Shown piece by piece: positions 23,913 through 35,175 of a stretch of 64,000 nt of DNA. The DNA comes from Macrolepiota albuminosa (lineage: Eukaryota; Basidiomycota; Agaricomycetes; Agaricales; Agaricaceae): NCBI GenBank assembly GCA_027475525.1, contig JAMWFC010000009.1:558001-622000 (forward strand). The letters run 5' to 3'. Made by a program: the position numbers and the translations under genes. Below the pieces are notes generated by a model, which saw only the letters and a list, made by a program, of their open reading frames with translations, was not told where the DNA came from and did no database searches. Numbering within the stretch: position 1 is the stretch's first letter; the number at the start of each line of letters is the position of its first letter.

Positions 23913-24170
23913 GCGGCCCATACAGCTGCGGCACCTAGCAATGTCGTCAGTGACGACGAGGACGACGAGATCGTTGAGGAAGCGGAGGAAGAACCGCAGG
24001 CAGAGGCTGACGGGTCGAAAGTGGATGACGCTGAGAGCGTCCAGATTGATGGCGATGAATACGTCGCAGTGGATGTGTACGACAGCGACTACTATGCTCG
24101 TGATGACGAGGAGGAACACCTGTTTGCACTGACGGAGTGCCGTGGAGATCAGCGCGTCCGAATGAGACGC

Positions 24171-24324
24171 GTAACCCTGCAGAAGGCAACTAATAAGTTG
24201 CAGCGGCCACGCTATACTCCTGAGGAGAAGGAGTGCCTGGTCACGTAGTAACCCTGCAGAAGGCAACTAATAAGTTGCAGCGGCCACGCTATACTCCTGA
24301 GGAGAAGGAGTGCCTGGTCACGTA
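24171..24324. repeat. 77-bp tandem duplication
   Basis: Adjacent copies 24171-24247 and 24248-24324 in V. The second introduces a stop after KECLVT. Confidence 0.9.
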
Positions 24325-24487
24325 TGTTGATGTCAATGGACATCTGGCATGGACGTTGTGGGACTCCAGGAGTACCACTACGGGCATTACGCCCCAGTTT
24401 GCTCACGTCAACGCAATTCGCGTTCATGAACTGGAGGAGCCCTTGATGCTCCAGCTGGGGACTGTGGGGAGTTGCGCTATGGTGCAG

Positions 24488-24641
24488 TTTGGTGCGGAGG
24501 TGAGAATAAAGATGTCAGGAACGTTGACAAAAGAATACGTGGATATAGCGAATTTTGATCGCTATTTGGTGCGGAGGTGAGAATAAAGACGTCAGGAACA
24601 TCGACAAAAGAATACGTGGATATAGTGAATTTTGATCGCTA
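24488..24641. repeat. 77-bp tandem duplication with about four differences
   Basis: Copies 24488-24564 and 24565-24641 in the protease region. This is the only diverged pair of this period, so it may be two alleles or repeat variants joined end to end. Confidence 0.85.
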
Positions 24642-25043
24642 TGACATGATTATCGGTACGCCGTTCATGCGTAAGAACAAGGTGTCGCTGGATTTTGTGA
24701 ACGACATGGTCGTTGTGAATGGTACGCCTTTGAAGGCGGAGAAAGTGGTGTTGAACAATACAGATGGTCGTTTGAGGCGCTATCGCGCAACTGAAAAGCG
24801 GCGTGATGAGCGCAACTGACTAGATGGTCGCAGGAGAGCGACTGTACAGGAGGTGGAGGACTAACAGGCCCCACTGAAAAGCCTGCCGGCTGATTCGCCG
24901 GCTATACTGATGACTGAGGAAGAGTTTCAAGGAACTCTGAAGAAGGGGAAGCACCCGGATGTGACTGGGTGTACCAATGGAAAGCCTAAACAGGCTGTGC
25001 AGTGCAAGAATGAGTGTAGTAAACGCGTGGTGGAGTCGCTGGA

Positions 25044-25230
25044 ATGCCAGCCGACTAGTTCTCGAGTAAGGGTTGAGGATCTCATCAAGGACGAGGTATA
25101 CAGTACGATGGGAACTGTGGGTAGCACTAGGTCGCTAATGGATCGACCAGTGCCTCGGCCAGGAGTGCAATGGGCGTATGACCCACGAATGCCACGGGAG
25201 TGGAACGAGTTGGTAGTGTCAATGGTGACT
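25044..25230 (+). repeat. Direct repeat, left copy, flanking an inverted gag fragment
   Basis: 187 bp repeated at 25573-25759 with a few substitutions (CTCATCAAGGACGAG versus CTCGTCAAGGACAAG). Together they bracket the inverted piece at 25231-25572. Confidence 0.85.
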
Positions 25231-25572
25231 GGTAATCCACCAGCCTGCCTGCCACTGTCACAACGATTATTATTGTCCTGATCGTCATTCCTACGATCAC
25301 GATCTCCACCGTCGTGATTGCAACGATTTGGCTCCCTCCATTCGTAGTGACCACTACTGTCGTCACTACCACCCGGATCTCTGTCCGGTTCAGCAGTCCG
25401 AGCCGCGAATTGTCGCCGCATGTCATCGACAGGCGTTACGCCCTCACACCCTTCAAAGACTACCCCCTGGTCGTCAATGAACGACTCACTATGATCACGC
25501 AAGTCTTGGTTGCGTATTCTTTGGTAATTGACACGTTCATTCCAGTTGTCCACTAGGTGGACGCGTCGCACT
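25231..25572 (-). pseudogene. Inverted fragment of V gag
   Basis: On the minus strand this encodes RRVHLVDNWNERVNYQRI.., the same segment as V gag at about 22405-22745, with substitutions such as GESFIDDQRV to SESFIDDQGV. It interrupts the start of V pol. The flanking 187-bp direct repeats suggest a rearrangement, or a misassembly joining two V copies. Confidence 0.8.
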
Positions 25573-25759
25573 ATGCCAGCCGACTAGTTCTCGAGTAAGG
25601 GTTGAGGATCTCGTCAAGGACAAGGTATACAGTACGATGGGAACTGTGGGTAGCACTAGGTCGCTAATGGATCGACCAGTGCCTCGGCCAGGAGTGCAAT
25701 GGGCGTATGACCCACGAATGCCACGGGAGTGGAACGAGTTGGTAGTGTCAATGGTGACG
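25573..25759 (+). repeat. Direct repeat, right copy
   Basis: Matches 25044-25230. The pol frame continues from this copy (VNGTP-side sequence is lost on the left copy). Confidence 0.85.
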
Positions 25760-28700
25760 CAGGCTATGGGAAGTGGGCAAGCGACCCAGACAGGAGAAGT
25801 GTATTGTCACGCACGAGAGGACGAGATCTCCGAAACATCGGATATCGTATTTGACGGATTTTCGCTGAAGGCGAGAAGTGTGCAGTCGTCGGCAAGTACG
25901 ACAAGGAAACAACCGGTTGTAAGGTTGAATCCGGGAGACCTCACAGAGGAGCACGTACGTGCCTTACGGGAGCGATTTGAACCAAAGGTTCAACCGCGTA
26001 TAGCACACGTAGCCAAAGGGAAAGGCAAGGCTTTGAGCCTTACAGAGGAGGATATTCCTTGACTGCGCCAGCAATGGCAACAGGAGTTCGCTGATATCGT
26101 CAATGGAACGAAGGAGGAGCTTCCTCCGTGGCGGGAGGTTAATCATGAGATCAACCTCATTGACGATAACAAGCAGTACAAGTATCATTTGCCTCGCTGC
26201 CCACGAGCACTTCAGGATCAACTTCGTGAAAAGACGAATAGATACATAAACGCAAAGTGGTGGGAACCACGACCAGCGGTGCAAGCTGCACCATTGCTTT
26301 GTATCCCCAAGAAGGATGGAACGTTACGGACGGCATTGGATGCGCGACAGCGCAATGATAATACCGTCAAGGATGTAACACCTCTTCCAGATCAGGAAGT
26401 GATACGAGAAGATGTCGCGACAGCGAAGTATCGGTCGAAAATCGACCTCACAGACGCGTACGAACAGGTTCGCATCTGCGAAGAGGATATACCGAAGACA
26501 CTGTTCTCGTCCCTGATGGGGACGTTCATGAGTAACATCATGCAGATTGGTGATTGTAATGCACCGGCGACATTTCAGAGGTTAATGACCTCAATCTTCC
26601 GAGATGTAATCGGGAAGTTTATGCACGTCTATTTAGACGATATATTCATATTTTCTGACTCCATTGAGGAGCATGAGCAGCACCTACAAGTCGTATTTGA
26701 ACGACTACAGAAGGCCAGCCTCTATCTCAAATGGAAGAAGTGCGAGTTGTATGCAACGAGTATAGATTGTCTCGGTCACATCATTGACGAGAAGGGCATT
26801 CATCCTGATATGGATAAGCTCGACCAAATCCGAGAGTGGCGTACTCCACGCACATATAATGATATCCAACGATTTGTCGGACTGGTGAACTATATTGGCA
26901 ATTTCTTGCCAGACATCACTGCATACACTGGGCCACTTATGGCCATGACCCAGAATGGGTCACCGTTTCATTGGAGACCGCTGCATCAGCGGTGTTTTGA
27001 GATGATTAAGCGCATATGCGCGAAAACGCCGGTCATCCGGCCAATTGACCCACGCATCGACGAGCCCATCTGGCTCATCTGCGATGCATCGAAGACTGGG
27101 GTTGGGGCCATGTTTGGCCAGGGTAAAACATGGCAGACTTGCCGACCAGCGGGATTTATGTCCCGTAAATTCACTGCTGCTCAGCAGAATTATGCTGTGC
27201 ACGAGTTAGAAACACTCGCAATACTGGAAGCCCTCCTAAAGTGGGAGGATAAACTGATGGGATATAAGATCCATATTATCACGGATCACAAAGCACTAGA
27301 GTTCTTCAAGACTCAGGTGCACCTGTCTCCGCGACAACGTCGCTGGATCGACTACATGTTGCGGTACCAGTTCGACATCACCTATGTAAAAGGTGAATTG
27401 AACAAAGTGGCGGATTGCCTATCTCGATATTTCGAGAGTGATACTCGAGATGACGTCCATGACGCGCATGACTATGTCCAGGCGGACAAACGTATTGACC
27501 CAGAGGGCGAGGATTTGCCTCTGCATCGATTCCATGAAATCAGGGAACATAGGGTCGAGTTACATGCCATGCGAGCGCAGGAAACACGTCGCAGTAAGCG
27601 ACTGCAGGAACAGCGAGAGACTCGCGATATCGAAGCTCAGGTGCTAGTGGATCATGAGGTCCCTCATCCACGTGAAGAGACGAGGCAAGAGGTGCCTATG
27701 AGAGGTACTGATATGACGCTCCAGCAAGCGCTGGAGTCACAGGACCATATGCCTGCACCGGCCGACTTAGGCAATGCGCAATTCCGCACACGTATCCAGC
27801 AAGGATACAAGGATGATAATCTCTTCGTAGAGATTCTGAACAATATCCAAGCGCATCCGCGCTTCAGGATGGAGCAGCAGCTCGTCTACCTTACCAGACC
27901 CACGGGGTCCAAAGTCATCTGCATTCCCCGGGAGAGGTCATTGATTACGACTATCCTGGACCAGGCCCATAGAGTAGTGGGCCACTTCGGAACTCAGAAA
28001 ACGCTGGACTATGTGCGACGCTGGTACTGGTGGCCGCAAATGGCCAAAGAGACGAGCCAATTCTGCTCGACATGCGAGCTATGTCAACAGTCGAAAGTAT
28101 CGACTTTGAAGCCACCGGGAAAGCTGCATTCGCTACCCATACCGGTCAAACCTTGGGATTTGATTGGGATGGACTTTATAGGTCCGTTCCCCGAGTCGAA
28201 AGGCTTTAACTACCTGTGGGTAGTGATCTGCAGAATAACCAGTATGGTCCATCTCATTCCGGTGAGAACCACCATGACCACGTCAGACTTGTCGTGGATC
28301 TATCTCAAGGAGATAGTACGTCTCCATGGACTGCCCAGCTTGATCGTGAGCGATCAAGATGCTAAGTTTACTTCCAAATGGTGGAAGGAGTTGCACAAGC
28401 TGCTAGGAGCAAAGCTGCTCATGTCGACATCGTTTCATCCGCAAACGGATGGTCAAACGGAACGGGCGAATAGAAATATCACGCAAATCTTGCGAGCGTT
28501 CGTACATCCTGATCAGAAGGACTGGGTGGATAGATGTCCACTCGTAGAATTCGTGATAAACGCGAGTATATCGGAAACCACAGGGTACTCACCCTTTGAA
28601 CTCAACAATGGCTACATGCCATCCATGATTCGTGAACTCCGTACGGACGAAGTTATTCATGTGGGAGTCAAGCAGTTTGCGCGCAACACGCTAAGAAATC

Positions 28701-29251
28701 TGGCAGATGCCCATGACGCGATTATAGAATTGCGTGTGTGGCAAACCAAACATGCAAATAATCGCAGACGTGATGAGCCGGATATCGAGAAAGGGAGCCT
28801 AGTGTACCTTTTGACGAAGAACTTGAACTTGCCAAAAGGCAGGGCGAGCAAGCTGTGTCCGAAATGGATTGGACCATATAAGGTCCTTGAGGCAGAACCG
28901 AGCACGTCTAACTACGTGCTGGAACTACCCCAGGCGCTGCAAGCGCGCAGAATAGTGCCCAAGTTTCACGTGTCGCTATTGCGACCGTATATGGCCAGTA
29001 GTGATGCGCTATTTCCTAATCGCACAACGCCAGAGCCGTATGACTTTGGAACTGGCAATGACCAGGAGTGGTTTGTAGATGACCTCATCGGTCACCGGTG
29101 GACAAAAGGAAACCTCGAATTCGAGGTGAGGTGGAGCTTAGGTGATACTACCTGGGAACCACTAGTGAACTGCAAAGACCTTGCAGCGATGGATAGATAC
29201 CTAGAGTTGCAGGGCGTGAAACACCCTCAACAGCTAGCAAAACGCGCATAA
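25637..29251 (+). pseudogene. Element V pol: RT, RNase H, integrase, chromodomain-like end
   Basis: One frame with a single TGA at 26060. RT (26270-26800): KKDGTLRTALDARQRN, SKIDLTDAYEQVRI, QIGDCNAPATFQRLM, catalytic YLDDIFIFSD. RNase H (27070-27420): WLICDASKTGVGAMFGQG, NYAVHELETLAILEAL, ITDHKALEFF. Integrase: HFGTQKTLDYVRRWYWWPQM..CELCQQSK, IGMDFIGPFPESKGFNYL, VSDQDAKFTSKWWKEL, SFHPQTDGQTERANR (all DDE residues kept). A GPY-type segment (KWIGPYKVLEAEPSTSNYVL) is followed by a chromodomain-like FEVRWSLGDTTWEPL (29115-29165). Catalytic motifs are intact except for the TGA. Confidence 0.9.
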
Positions 29252-29478
29252 TGCGCGTGGGGTGGTGGAATGTGGACGAAGTCCACTTTGATGGCCAGTG
29301 AATAACCGGGTGGCTACTAATTGTGGCTACTGTTTGTGACCATTTATGCGACTATGATCGCCGGTGAGAGGCCGGGTGGCATGTATTTGTGGTTGTTTAC
29401 ACCACTAGTGGAGTTGGGAGATTGTTTTTTTTCTCTCTTCTCAAGTCCCAATACACGTAGTCTACGTGTTTAGCGAAA
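29252..29478 (+). other. Spacer between V pol and ORF3
   Basis: Contains two copies of a GTGGCTACT/CCGGGTGGC-type phrase and a T-run (29424-29431) shortly before the ORF3 ATG. It could hold a subgenomic promoter or splice acceptor for ORF3. No motif proves it. Confidence 0.35.
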
Positions 29479-31654
29479 ATGGCCTATTGGGGGCCGCAAA
29501 ATACTGATCAGAGCCGGCAAGGCTCTAGTGGAGGGGGGAGACCCCCGAATATACAAGTTTCAACTCAGTTTCCGAGGCAGCCGCCATATCCGGCGGCAAG
29601 CCAGTTTCAGTCAGCGGTGGCCTATCCAGGCCGTGATGAGCCGCTTCCGTATCAGACGCCCCTCCACTCGCAAGAGATGGAGGTCGATGATGAAGGGCGC
29701 TATGGGCGCCCGGAGGACAGCATGCGCCGCGAGCGCTATTATCAGGAACCGTCGTCACGTCCAACTGCGTCGTATCCGACGTATGCGGGTGTGGTGACGG
29801 GGCCGCCGTCAGTACCATGGGCGCACCGGCCCGTGGAAGAGTCATATGGGGAGCCTGCGCCACAAGCGCAGAGTGTAGCTGGGTCAGACGTGCTGTTGGG
29901 CAGACTGGAAGCAGCGGGACAGCCAGTCCCTGCAACTGCGTCCTTTCTGCAGGACAGTTTGGCCGTAATGGTAATGGAGGGGCTGCTCGACCAGATCGAG
30001 CTGATGAAGAGGCAGCACGTTGCAGCGCTGGAGCAGATCGAACGCGCTTCTAAGCGCAAAATCGCCACGAGTGAGGAATTGACCGCTGAGGTCAAGAGGG
30101 CGAGATATCAGCCCAGTCGACCGGTCGCTCCTCCACAGGCAAGGATGCCGTCGGAAGCGCAATTCGCGCGCCATGAGCAGCCTCCTCAGCCCGTGGCTTT
30201 GTCATTGCGGCTACCCGAGTCGGGCCTGCAGGCCTCTTCAAAGTCGCTGGCTGCCGTCAGTGAACCCTTGGCAGGTCTGTCCTTGGGTCAGCGGGAAGCC
30301 GCATCATCTCGGGCCCCACCTAGGGGGTCCAAACCCGTCGCTGTGGCGCCAAGAGCGCCCGTTACTGTTACTCCTCGCGCTGGGCCTGGAGGGAATACTC
30401 TGGCGCGAAATGCGCCTGCCCCTCCGGTGGCTCAGCCACAACCAGAATCGTCCGCCCTGACCAAGTCGGGGCCGTCTCGTCAACGCCGCGGCCGCAAGCC
30501 GCCTCTTGATGCCTCCAAATTGGAGGTTATACTCTTTCCTGCTGGCATTCCCGCACGAGCGGGAGAAGTCCAGATGTTGTTCATGTTGCCGGTGTTTGTA
30601 CCGGCCCCTCCAGCAAAGTATCCCGTGGTCGTTTTGACCCCAGACCCCCGCACGCCAGAGCAGTATGATGGTCTGGTGGCGACCTCAAGGGGGAAGACTA
30701 GGCCTGATAAAGGCAAAAAACCAGTACCATCCCTGAGCAGTATGATGGTCTGGTGGCGACCTCAAGGGGGAAGACTAGGCCTGATAAAGGCAAAAAACCA
30801 GTACCATCCCTGTCCGACGAGAGCGACTATGGAGAGTCGAGCTCGGAGCAGGAGGAGGACGGGGAGGAGGGGGAATCGGCCGCAGACCGATTCCAACGAA
30901 TAGCGCGCAATAAGCGCATTGCAAAGAAGAAGGCGATTCATGCCAAGGAGCTAAAGGCCCAGAAGTCGAGGGCCAAGGATGAATGTTCGGGGAGGATCCC
31001 CGATGGCTTGGGGGTGAAGGTGTGGGGTCCGCTCGATATCGAGCGAATGAACTCATGCTTTAGAGGAGCACTTAGCCATTGCACCTATTATTCGTATGCC
31101 ACGAATACGGTGTTGATGGGAGCTGACGCCAATAGAGCGGCATCATATGAATACTCCTCTGGCCATCCTGCCCACATCCCGGGCACAATTGTGTATAAGC
31201 ACGCCCCACGCGGTCTTCCCCGCACTCCTCTAGAGCTGGACCGGCTCTACAAGTATTATGCCAATGTACACATTCCGCGTCGCGACAGAATTGTCGCGTA
31301 TATGTTGATCACAGAGCTCCAGATGTTCGTGCAGCGAACAGTGGAGGCTCTGCATGATCGAACCATGCAGCTCCTGATGAAGGAGCCTAGGTATCAAGAC
31401 CTTGTCAACCCGATGCAGGGCCCTGATGACCTCGCTCTTGTCGAGCGACGACACATTCCGGGGCGCTTTTTGCGCACAAAGACGATGGCACCACGGCGTT
31501 GCGCGTAATGCGCGCTCAGAATCCAGCCACCCCGTTCGACCTTGACCAACTGGCGCAGTACGCGCTGGTCTTTGGCTGACCGGGGTTGGAAAATACCTAT
31601 CAAGGTATCGCCGTGGATCATGCCTATCGCATGCACTGGCGGACCCTCTTTGGG
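29479..31654 (+). pseudogene. Element V ORF3: unknown accessory protein, homologue of the element X ORF
   Basis: ATG 29479 (MAYWGPQNTDQS..). The N-terminal half is Pro/Gln/Ser/Ala-rich with a short helical segment (LLDQIELMKRQHVAALEQIE, about 29980-30045). VQMLFMLPVFVPAPPAKYPV (30570-30630) matches X at about 40975-41025. After a 77-bp duplication that shifts frame, an acidic stretch and a Lys/Arg helix lead to a conserved C-terminal domain (31040-31654): YSYATNTVLM, HDRTMQLLMKEP, FDLDQLAQYALVFG, AVDHAYRMHWRTLF, each with a counterpart in X (41341-41922). A frameshift near 31500 and the N gap end it. I recognise no known enzyme. It is not gag, since V already has one with CCHC. Confidence 0.75.
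30658..30811. repeat. Exact 77-bp tandem duplication
   Basis: Copies 30658-30734 and 30735-30811 inside V ORF3. Removing one joins the two halves of ORF3 in one frame. Confidence 0.95.
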
Positions 31655-31754
31655 NNNNNNNNNNNNNNNNNNNNNNNNNNNNNNNNNNNNNNNNNNNNNN
31701 NNNNNNNNNNNNNNNNNNNNNNNNNNNNNNNNNNNNNNNNNNNNNNNNNNNNNN
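31655..31754. other. Assembly gap, 100 N
   Basis: Exactly 100 undetermined bases, the conventional size for an unknown gap. The true sequence should contain the end of V ORF3, the V 3' LTR, and probably W gag and most of a W LTR. Confidence 0.95.
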
Positions 31755-31822
31755 AGAATGAATGGAAGGAGAGTGAAGAGATAAGGAGTGAGAAAAGGAA
31801 GAAATGAGGAGTCCCCTGACAT
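31755..31822 (-). repeat. End of a W-family LTR
   Basis: AGAATGAATGGAAGGAGAGTG through CCCCTGACA matches 16047-16113 with two or three differences. Interpreted as the remaining end of W's 5' LTR. Confidence 0.85.
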
Positions 31823-31838
31823 AAACCATATGAAGCGC

Positions 31839-32749
31839 TGATGACACCCAAAGTTTGGTCAGTAACAAATATAGTAATAGTGTTACCGTACCAAAAGCGT
31901 GCGTTGGGCATGCTAAAAGTGATGAGGGGAGTCCTGGGCAGGTCCCAGAGAACGTGCCTGTGAAGTTAAGATAAAGTTGGCAAAGGGGTCGGCAAGTGTC
32001 AAGCGCTAATGTAAAGCACCTATGAAAGAAGCAGTAAGTGAACACGGCAATGTGAGTGGCAAGAACACGATAAGCTTAGCGAGGTCTAAGCGTCATTAAT
32101 GCCTGCTGTAGCTGCAAGGCACGAGTGTGTCGAGTATTAGCAAGGGTCTGCAACTGTCGATAATTTCGACGTTGCCGACCGTAAGGGAGACTGGAGTAAG
32201 GGGAGCAGGAAACTCTGTTATCTGGTTCCGTATGTACAAGTTGGTAAGTACTTTTATACTACAAGGAGTTCACCGTTGCCAGTGACTAATAACGCCAAAG
32301 TGCGGTAAACTAGAAAATTTTATAGGAATAGCTCCAATGGTTTCAGATCTCTACCATCCATTCAAGACCCTTAGCGGCGCCAGGCAGCAGATTGCAACGC
32401 TAAACCATCAATCCATCACCCTTCTGTCTGTCAAAATACCTAAGCGATGTCAGGTGCCAGATTGAGGCGCTAAGCGGTGTCAGATGCCAAGGTCAAATGC
32501 CAAGCTGTCCGTCAGTTTTTGATAGATCATCAGTCTTCTTTCCAAGCGCTGTCATCAGTGACTGATGCCATCTGTCAGTTGTCATTCTTGCTGCCATCAG
32601 CACTATCATTGATTGGATCTGCTTCTTGCCATACGCAGCCATCAAATATCACCAAAATTGGTTAATTAGCATGCGCTAAGATATCCTGAGCTGGTGCCAC
32701 ATTGCTGTAGCCTGCCGTTGATGCGCTGATCCTGTATGGGGTCCTATCA
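31839..32749. repeat. Solo LTR Z2
   Basis: Same family and orientation as Z1 (14529-15462). It begins TGATGACACCC and ends GGGTCCTATCA, flanked by GCGC on both sides (31835-31838 and 32750-32753), a perfect 4-bp target duplication. Confidence 0.85.
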
Positions 32750-32761
32750 GCGCCATCAACC

Positions 32762-33581
32762 TTTTACATGGCCAGTATTTATAACATTGCTAAGCCATCT
32801 AATGATCTAAAGATAGTCAAGGAACCCAGACCCTTGCAAGAAGACAGCCAAAAGCTACCATATTTAGCAGTACTACAAAGCGCTAAAGCAAAGGCAGAAG
32901 ATCAGCAAGTGGACCAAGTTAGGAAATGGCTAAAGGATTTGCAACGACCTCAAAACCTTACTGATGTGAAATATGCCACATTTATTTGATATGCAATGAC
33001 CTTTTTCTTAACCAAAGACTGACTCTGGCAGCGAAATAGAGATGGCATGCACAAGTTAGCGATTAGACAGGATAGCCGTATCTGAATTCTCCAAGCAATG
33101 CATGACAATTTGGGACATTGAGGGCTCTACACAACGAGGTCTAACCTACTAGAACGCTTCTGGTGGCCTCAAGTTAGCGCCGACATTGCGTGGTATATAC
33201 ATACTTGTCATCTTTGCCAGGTCCAACAGACTCATCAAGTTCTTGTTCCTCCTACGGTAGTGACTCCGGTGCCCTTGTTCAGAAAAATATATGTCAACAC
33301 TATGCATATGCCCAAGTCCAGGTGCTACAAATATATTATTCAAGGCAGGTGTTCCCTAGTACACTGGCCGGAATTTTGCATGTTACAACAAGAAAACATG
33401 GACATCATAGCTAAATGGCTGTTTGAAGATGTTATCTGCCGATGGGGGGCCCTACACAAGATTGTTACAGACAACGGGGCACCTATAGTTAAGGTGCTTG
33501 CTTATTTGGCAAAGAAGTACAATATACAGCATATAAGAGTCTTGGGGTACAACAAACAAGCCAACAGTATCGTAGAAAGGC
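32762..33581 (+). pseudogene. Element Y integrase, N-terminal and core part
   Basis: One frame with several stops: a Lys/Gln-rich linker, HDNLGH..GLYTT..LLERFWWPQV, HTCHLCQVQQ (HHCC zinc site, about 33100-33230), then VNTMHMP where the first catalytic Asp is Asn, HKIVTDNGAPI with the second Asp (about 33460), and NKQANSIVER with the Glu (about 33570). Split at 33581 by solo LTR A. The sequence resumes at 34404 to give IVERPHFDVQQALF. Confidence 0.85.
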
Positions 33582-34398
33582 TGTCACGACCCCTCCCCTC
33601 CGGGCCCACCCCGGGACACCCCCGGAACACCCTCCGGGACCCTCCCTCCGACCCCACAGGACACGCCCCGCCATCACAACCGCCGACACCGCCATCACGC
33701 GCATCAAGGACCGCCATCAGCTGTCACCAGCCCCGATCAACGATCAGATCACGCGACTCGTGCCGGCCATCACGCATCACGCATCACGGCTCCATCCGCG
33801 CCAATTGATCGCGCGCCCCACATGCGCGATCCTGGTATACAGCCCCTGCCGCTACTCAATAACCCCCGGAACCCATCCCAGACATCCCGGAACCCCGAGA
33901 CCCGGCCCCGTAGTACTTATAGTGTAGCTCCCTGTTGTATTCGGTAGTCTTGATATTGCATAACTGTTACTTTGGATATTGCGTGCCCCTTGCTTGACTG
34001 GTACACCTTGTTTGGTACGCTTCGACTGGCACGCCTTAGTATTCGCGTGCTCTAAGCTTTGGTACGCACTTCGCGACTCTTAAGTTACTAACTTGGTCTC
34101 GTCTTAGAACCTCTGGTTCACGACTCGACCCCCTCTAACCCCGCACTTCGCGACTCTTAAGTTACTAACTTGGTCTCGTCTTAGAACCTCTGGTTCACGA
34201 CTCGACCCCCTCTAACCCCAGTTACCCCCAACCCAAAACCCCCGGACTCTAGTCCCTTATCCCGGGATTACCCCTGTCCTCGTCTTGAACCCCGGAGCCC
34301 TAGCCCCGGAGTTCCAGACACCCGAGTATTCGTAGGTCAAGTCCGCATCGTAAGGGCGTTGCTTTCCCGGAAGGCCCCCGACTCAGCAGAACCTGACA
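33582..34398 (+). repeat. Solo LTR A, same family as the gypsy U LTRs
   Basis: TGTCACGACCCCTCCCC to GCAGAACCTGACA, flanked by the exact 5-bp duplication AAGGC (33577-33581 and 34399-34403). It is homologous to the U LTRs read on the minus strand, including ACTTATAG and AGTCTTGATATT near the presumed transcription start. Length includes a 77-bp duplication. Confidence 0.95.
34066..34219. repeat. Exact 77-bp tandem duplication
   Basis: Copies 34066-34142 and 34143-34219 inside solo LTR A; neither U LTR has it. Confidence 0.95.
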
Positions 34399-34403
34399 AA
34401 GGC

Positions 34404-35089
34404 CACATTTTGATGTTCAACAGGCATTATTCAAGGTGGTCAATGGCGATGAGAATTGCTGAAGCGAAGCGACTTACTCTGTCTTTTGGTTGGAATGGGT
34501 AACTGTACAAAAAAGGATGGGCTGCTCCTCTTACTACGCTGTGACTGGTACCCATCCACTGCTACTAGCTGGAATAGTGGAAGCGACTTATTTGCAACCC
34601 CTGCCAAACTCACTATTGGCTTCTATGGATATGATTGCTAGATGAGCAATAGATTTACAGCGCTGTGTAGAAGACCTCAAACGCTTACACAAGACCATAT
34701 TCCAGGCATGTCAACAAGCAGCGCTACGATTTGAAAGTGAGCATAGCACCACAATTATAAGGGACTATAACTTTACAACAGGAGTGCTGATTCCTATGAG
34801 GAACTCAAAAATTGAGGTAACACACAACAAGAAGATGCGACCACGGTATCTAAAACCACTCATAGTAGTTTCCCGTAATAGGGGAGGAGCCTACATGCTT
34901 TGTGAATTGGACGGCTCAGTTTTGCATCGACTGGTAGCAGCATTCCAACTCATTCTCTACTTAGCACATGAACACATTTCTCTACCTTTGTCGGTGCTGG
35001 ACATTGACACTGCTAAACTTCAAGAGCTAGAGGAGACCAAACTAGTGGACAATGACAAAGTCGCACCAGAAGAAGAAGACAATCAGTGA
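34404..35089 (+). pseudogene. Element Y integrase, C-terminal part
   Basis: Continues from the LTR A insertion: PHFDVQQALFKVVNGDEN, a frameshifted middle (MGCSSYYAVTGTHPLL, LQRCVEDLKRLHKTIFQA), then one frame 34784-35089 with KMRPRYLKPLIVVSRNRG and YMLCELDGSVLHRLVAAF, the GPY/F-like module of this gypsy group. It ends in an acidic tail (..APEEEDNQ). No chromodomain. Confidence 0.8.
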
Positions 35090-35175
35090 CAGGATACGAT
35101 GGGGTAGGGCGCTAGACCTAAGTGCCTTGCACCTCACTCATGAAAAGAACAACTGAGCATAAATAAGCATACTAT
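35090..35175 (+). other. Short untranslated spacer
   Basis: End of the sense polyprotein and start of the region read antisense. Nothing else seen. Confidence 0.3.

Larger units (their letters stand above)
23913..24819 (+). pseudogene. Element V acidic linker and protease
   Basis: An Asp/Glu-rich stretch (about 23955-24125) is followed by a retropepsin: WTLWDSRSTTTGITP (about 24350-24395) and DMIIGTPFMRKNKVSLDFV (24640-24700). The active-site triplet reads Asp-Ser-Arg instead of Asp-Ser-Gly, from GGG to AGG, which should kill the enzyme. Two 77-bp tandem copies (24171-24324 and 24488-24641) shift the frame and are probably assembly artefacts. The second pair differs at about four positions. 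Confidence 0.7.
20937..31654 (+). mobile_element. Element V: Ty3/gypsy with a third ORF after pol
   Basis: Inserted into W near its protease. Order: short or truncated LTR (to 21056), gag with CCHC, protease, RT, RNase H, integrase with chromodomain-like end (to 29251), 227-bp spacer, ORF3 (29479 on). The right end and 3' LTR fall in the N gap. Stops in gag-pol at 21906, 23910 and 26060 are all TGA in an otherwise continuous frame, as expected from CGA to TGA deamination. An inverted gag fragment lies at 25231-25572. Confidence 0.8.
15615..31822 (-). mobile_element. Element W: Ty3/gypsy chromovirus, minus strand, 5' half lost
   Basis: The 3' LTR is at 15615-16113, with the polypurine tract (minus-strand AGAGGGGGGGTGA) beside it. 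Upstream on the minus strand are a chromodomain, integrase, RNase H, RT and protease to about 20936. There element V is inserted. The last 68 bp of another W-type LTR (31755-31822) follow the assembly gap and are taken as the remnant of its 5' LTR, so W gag lies in the gap or is deleted. No target duplication matches (TTGTC and TAAAC). Confidence 0.7.

Noticed and set aside
24927..25571. Minus-strand 214-residue ORF as an independent gene
   Set aside because: Its first half is an inverted copy of V gag and the rest is antisense to V.
29479..31654. V ORF3 as an envelope gene
   Set aside because: No signal peptide, transmembrane segment or glycoprotein-like cysteines are visible.
31230..32045. 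Minus-strand ORF through the N gap
   Set aside because: It is open only because the 100 N are translated as unknown residues.
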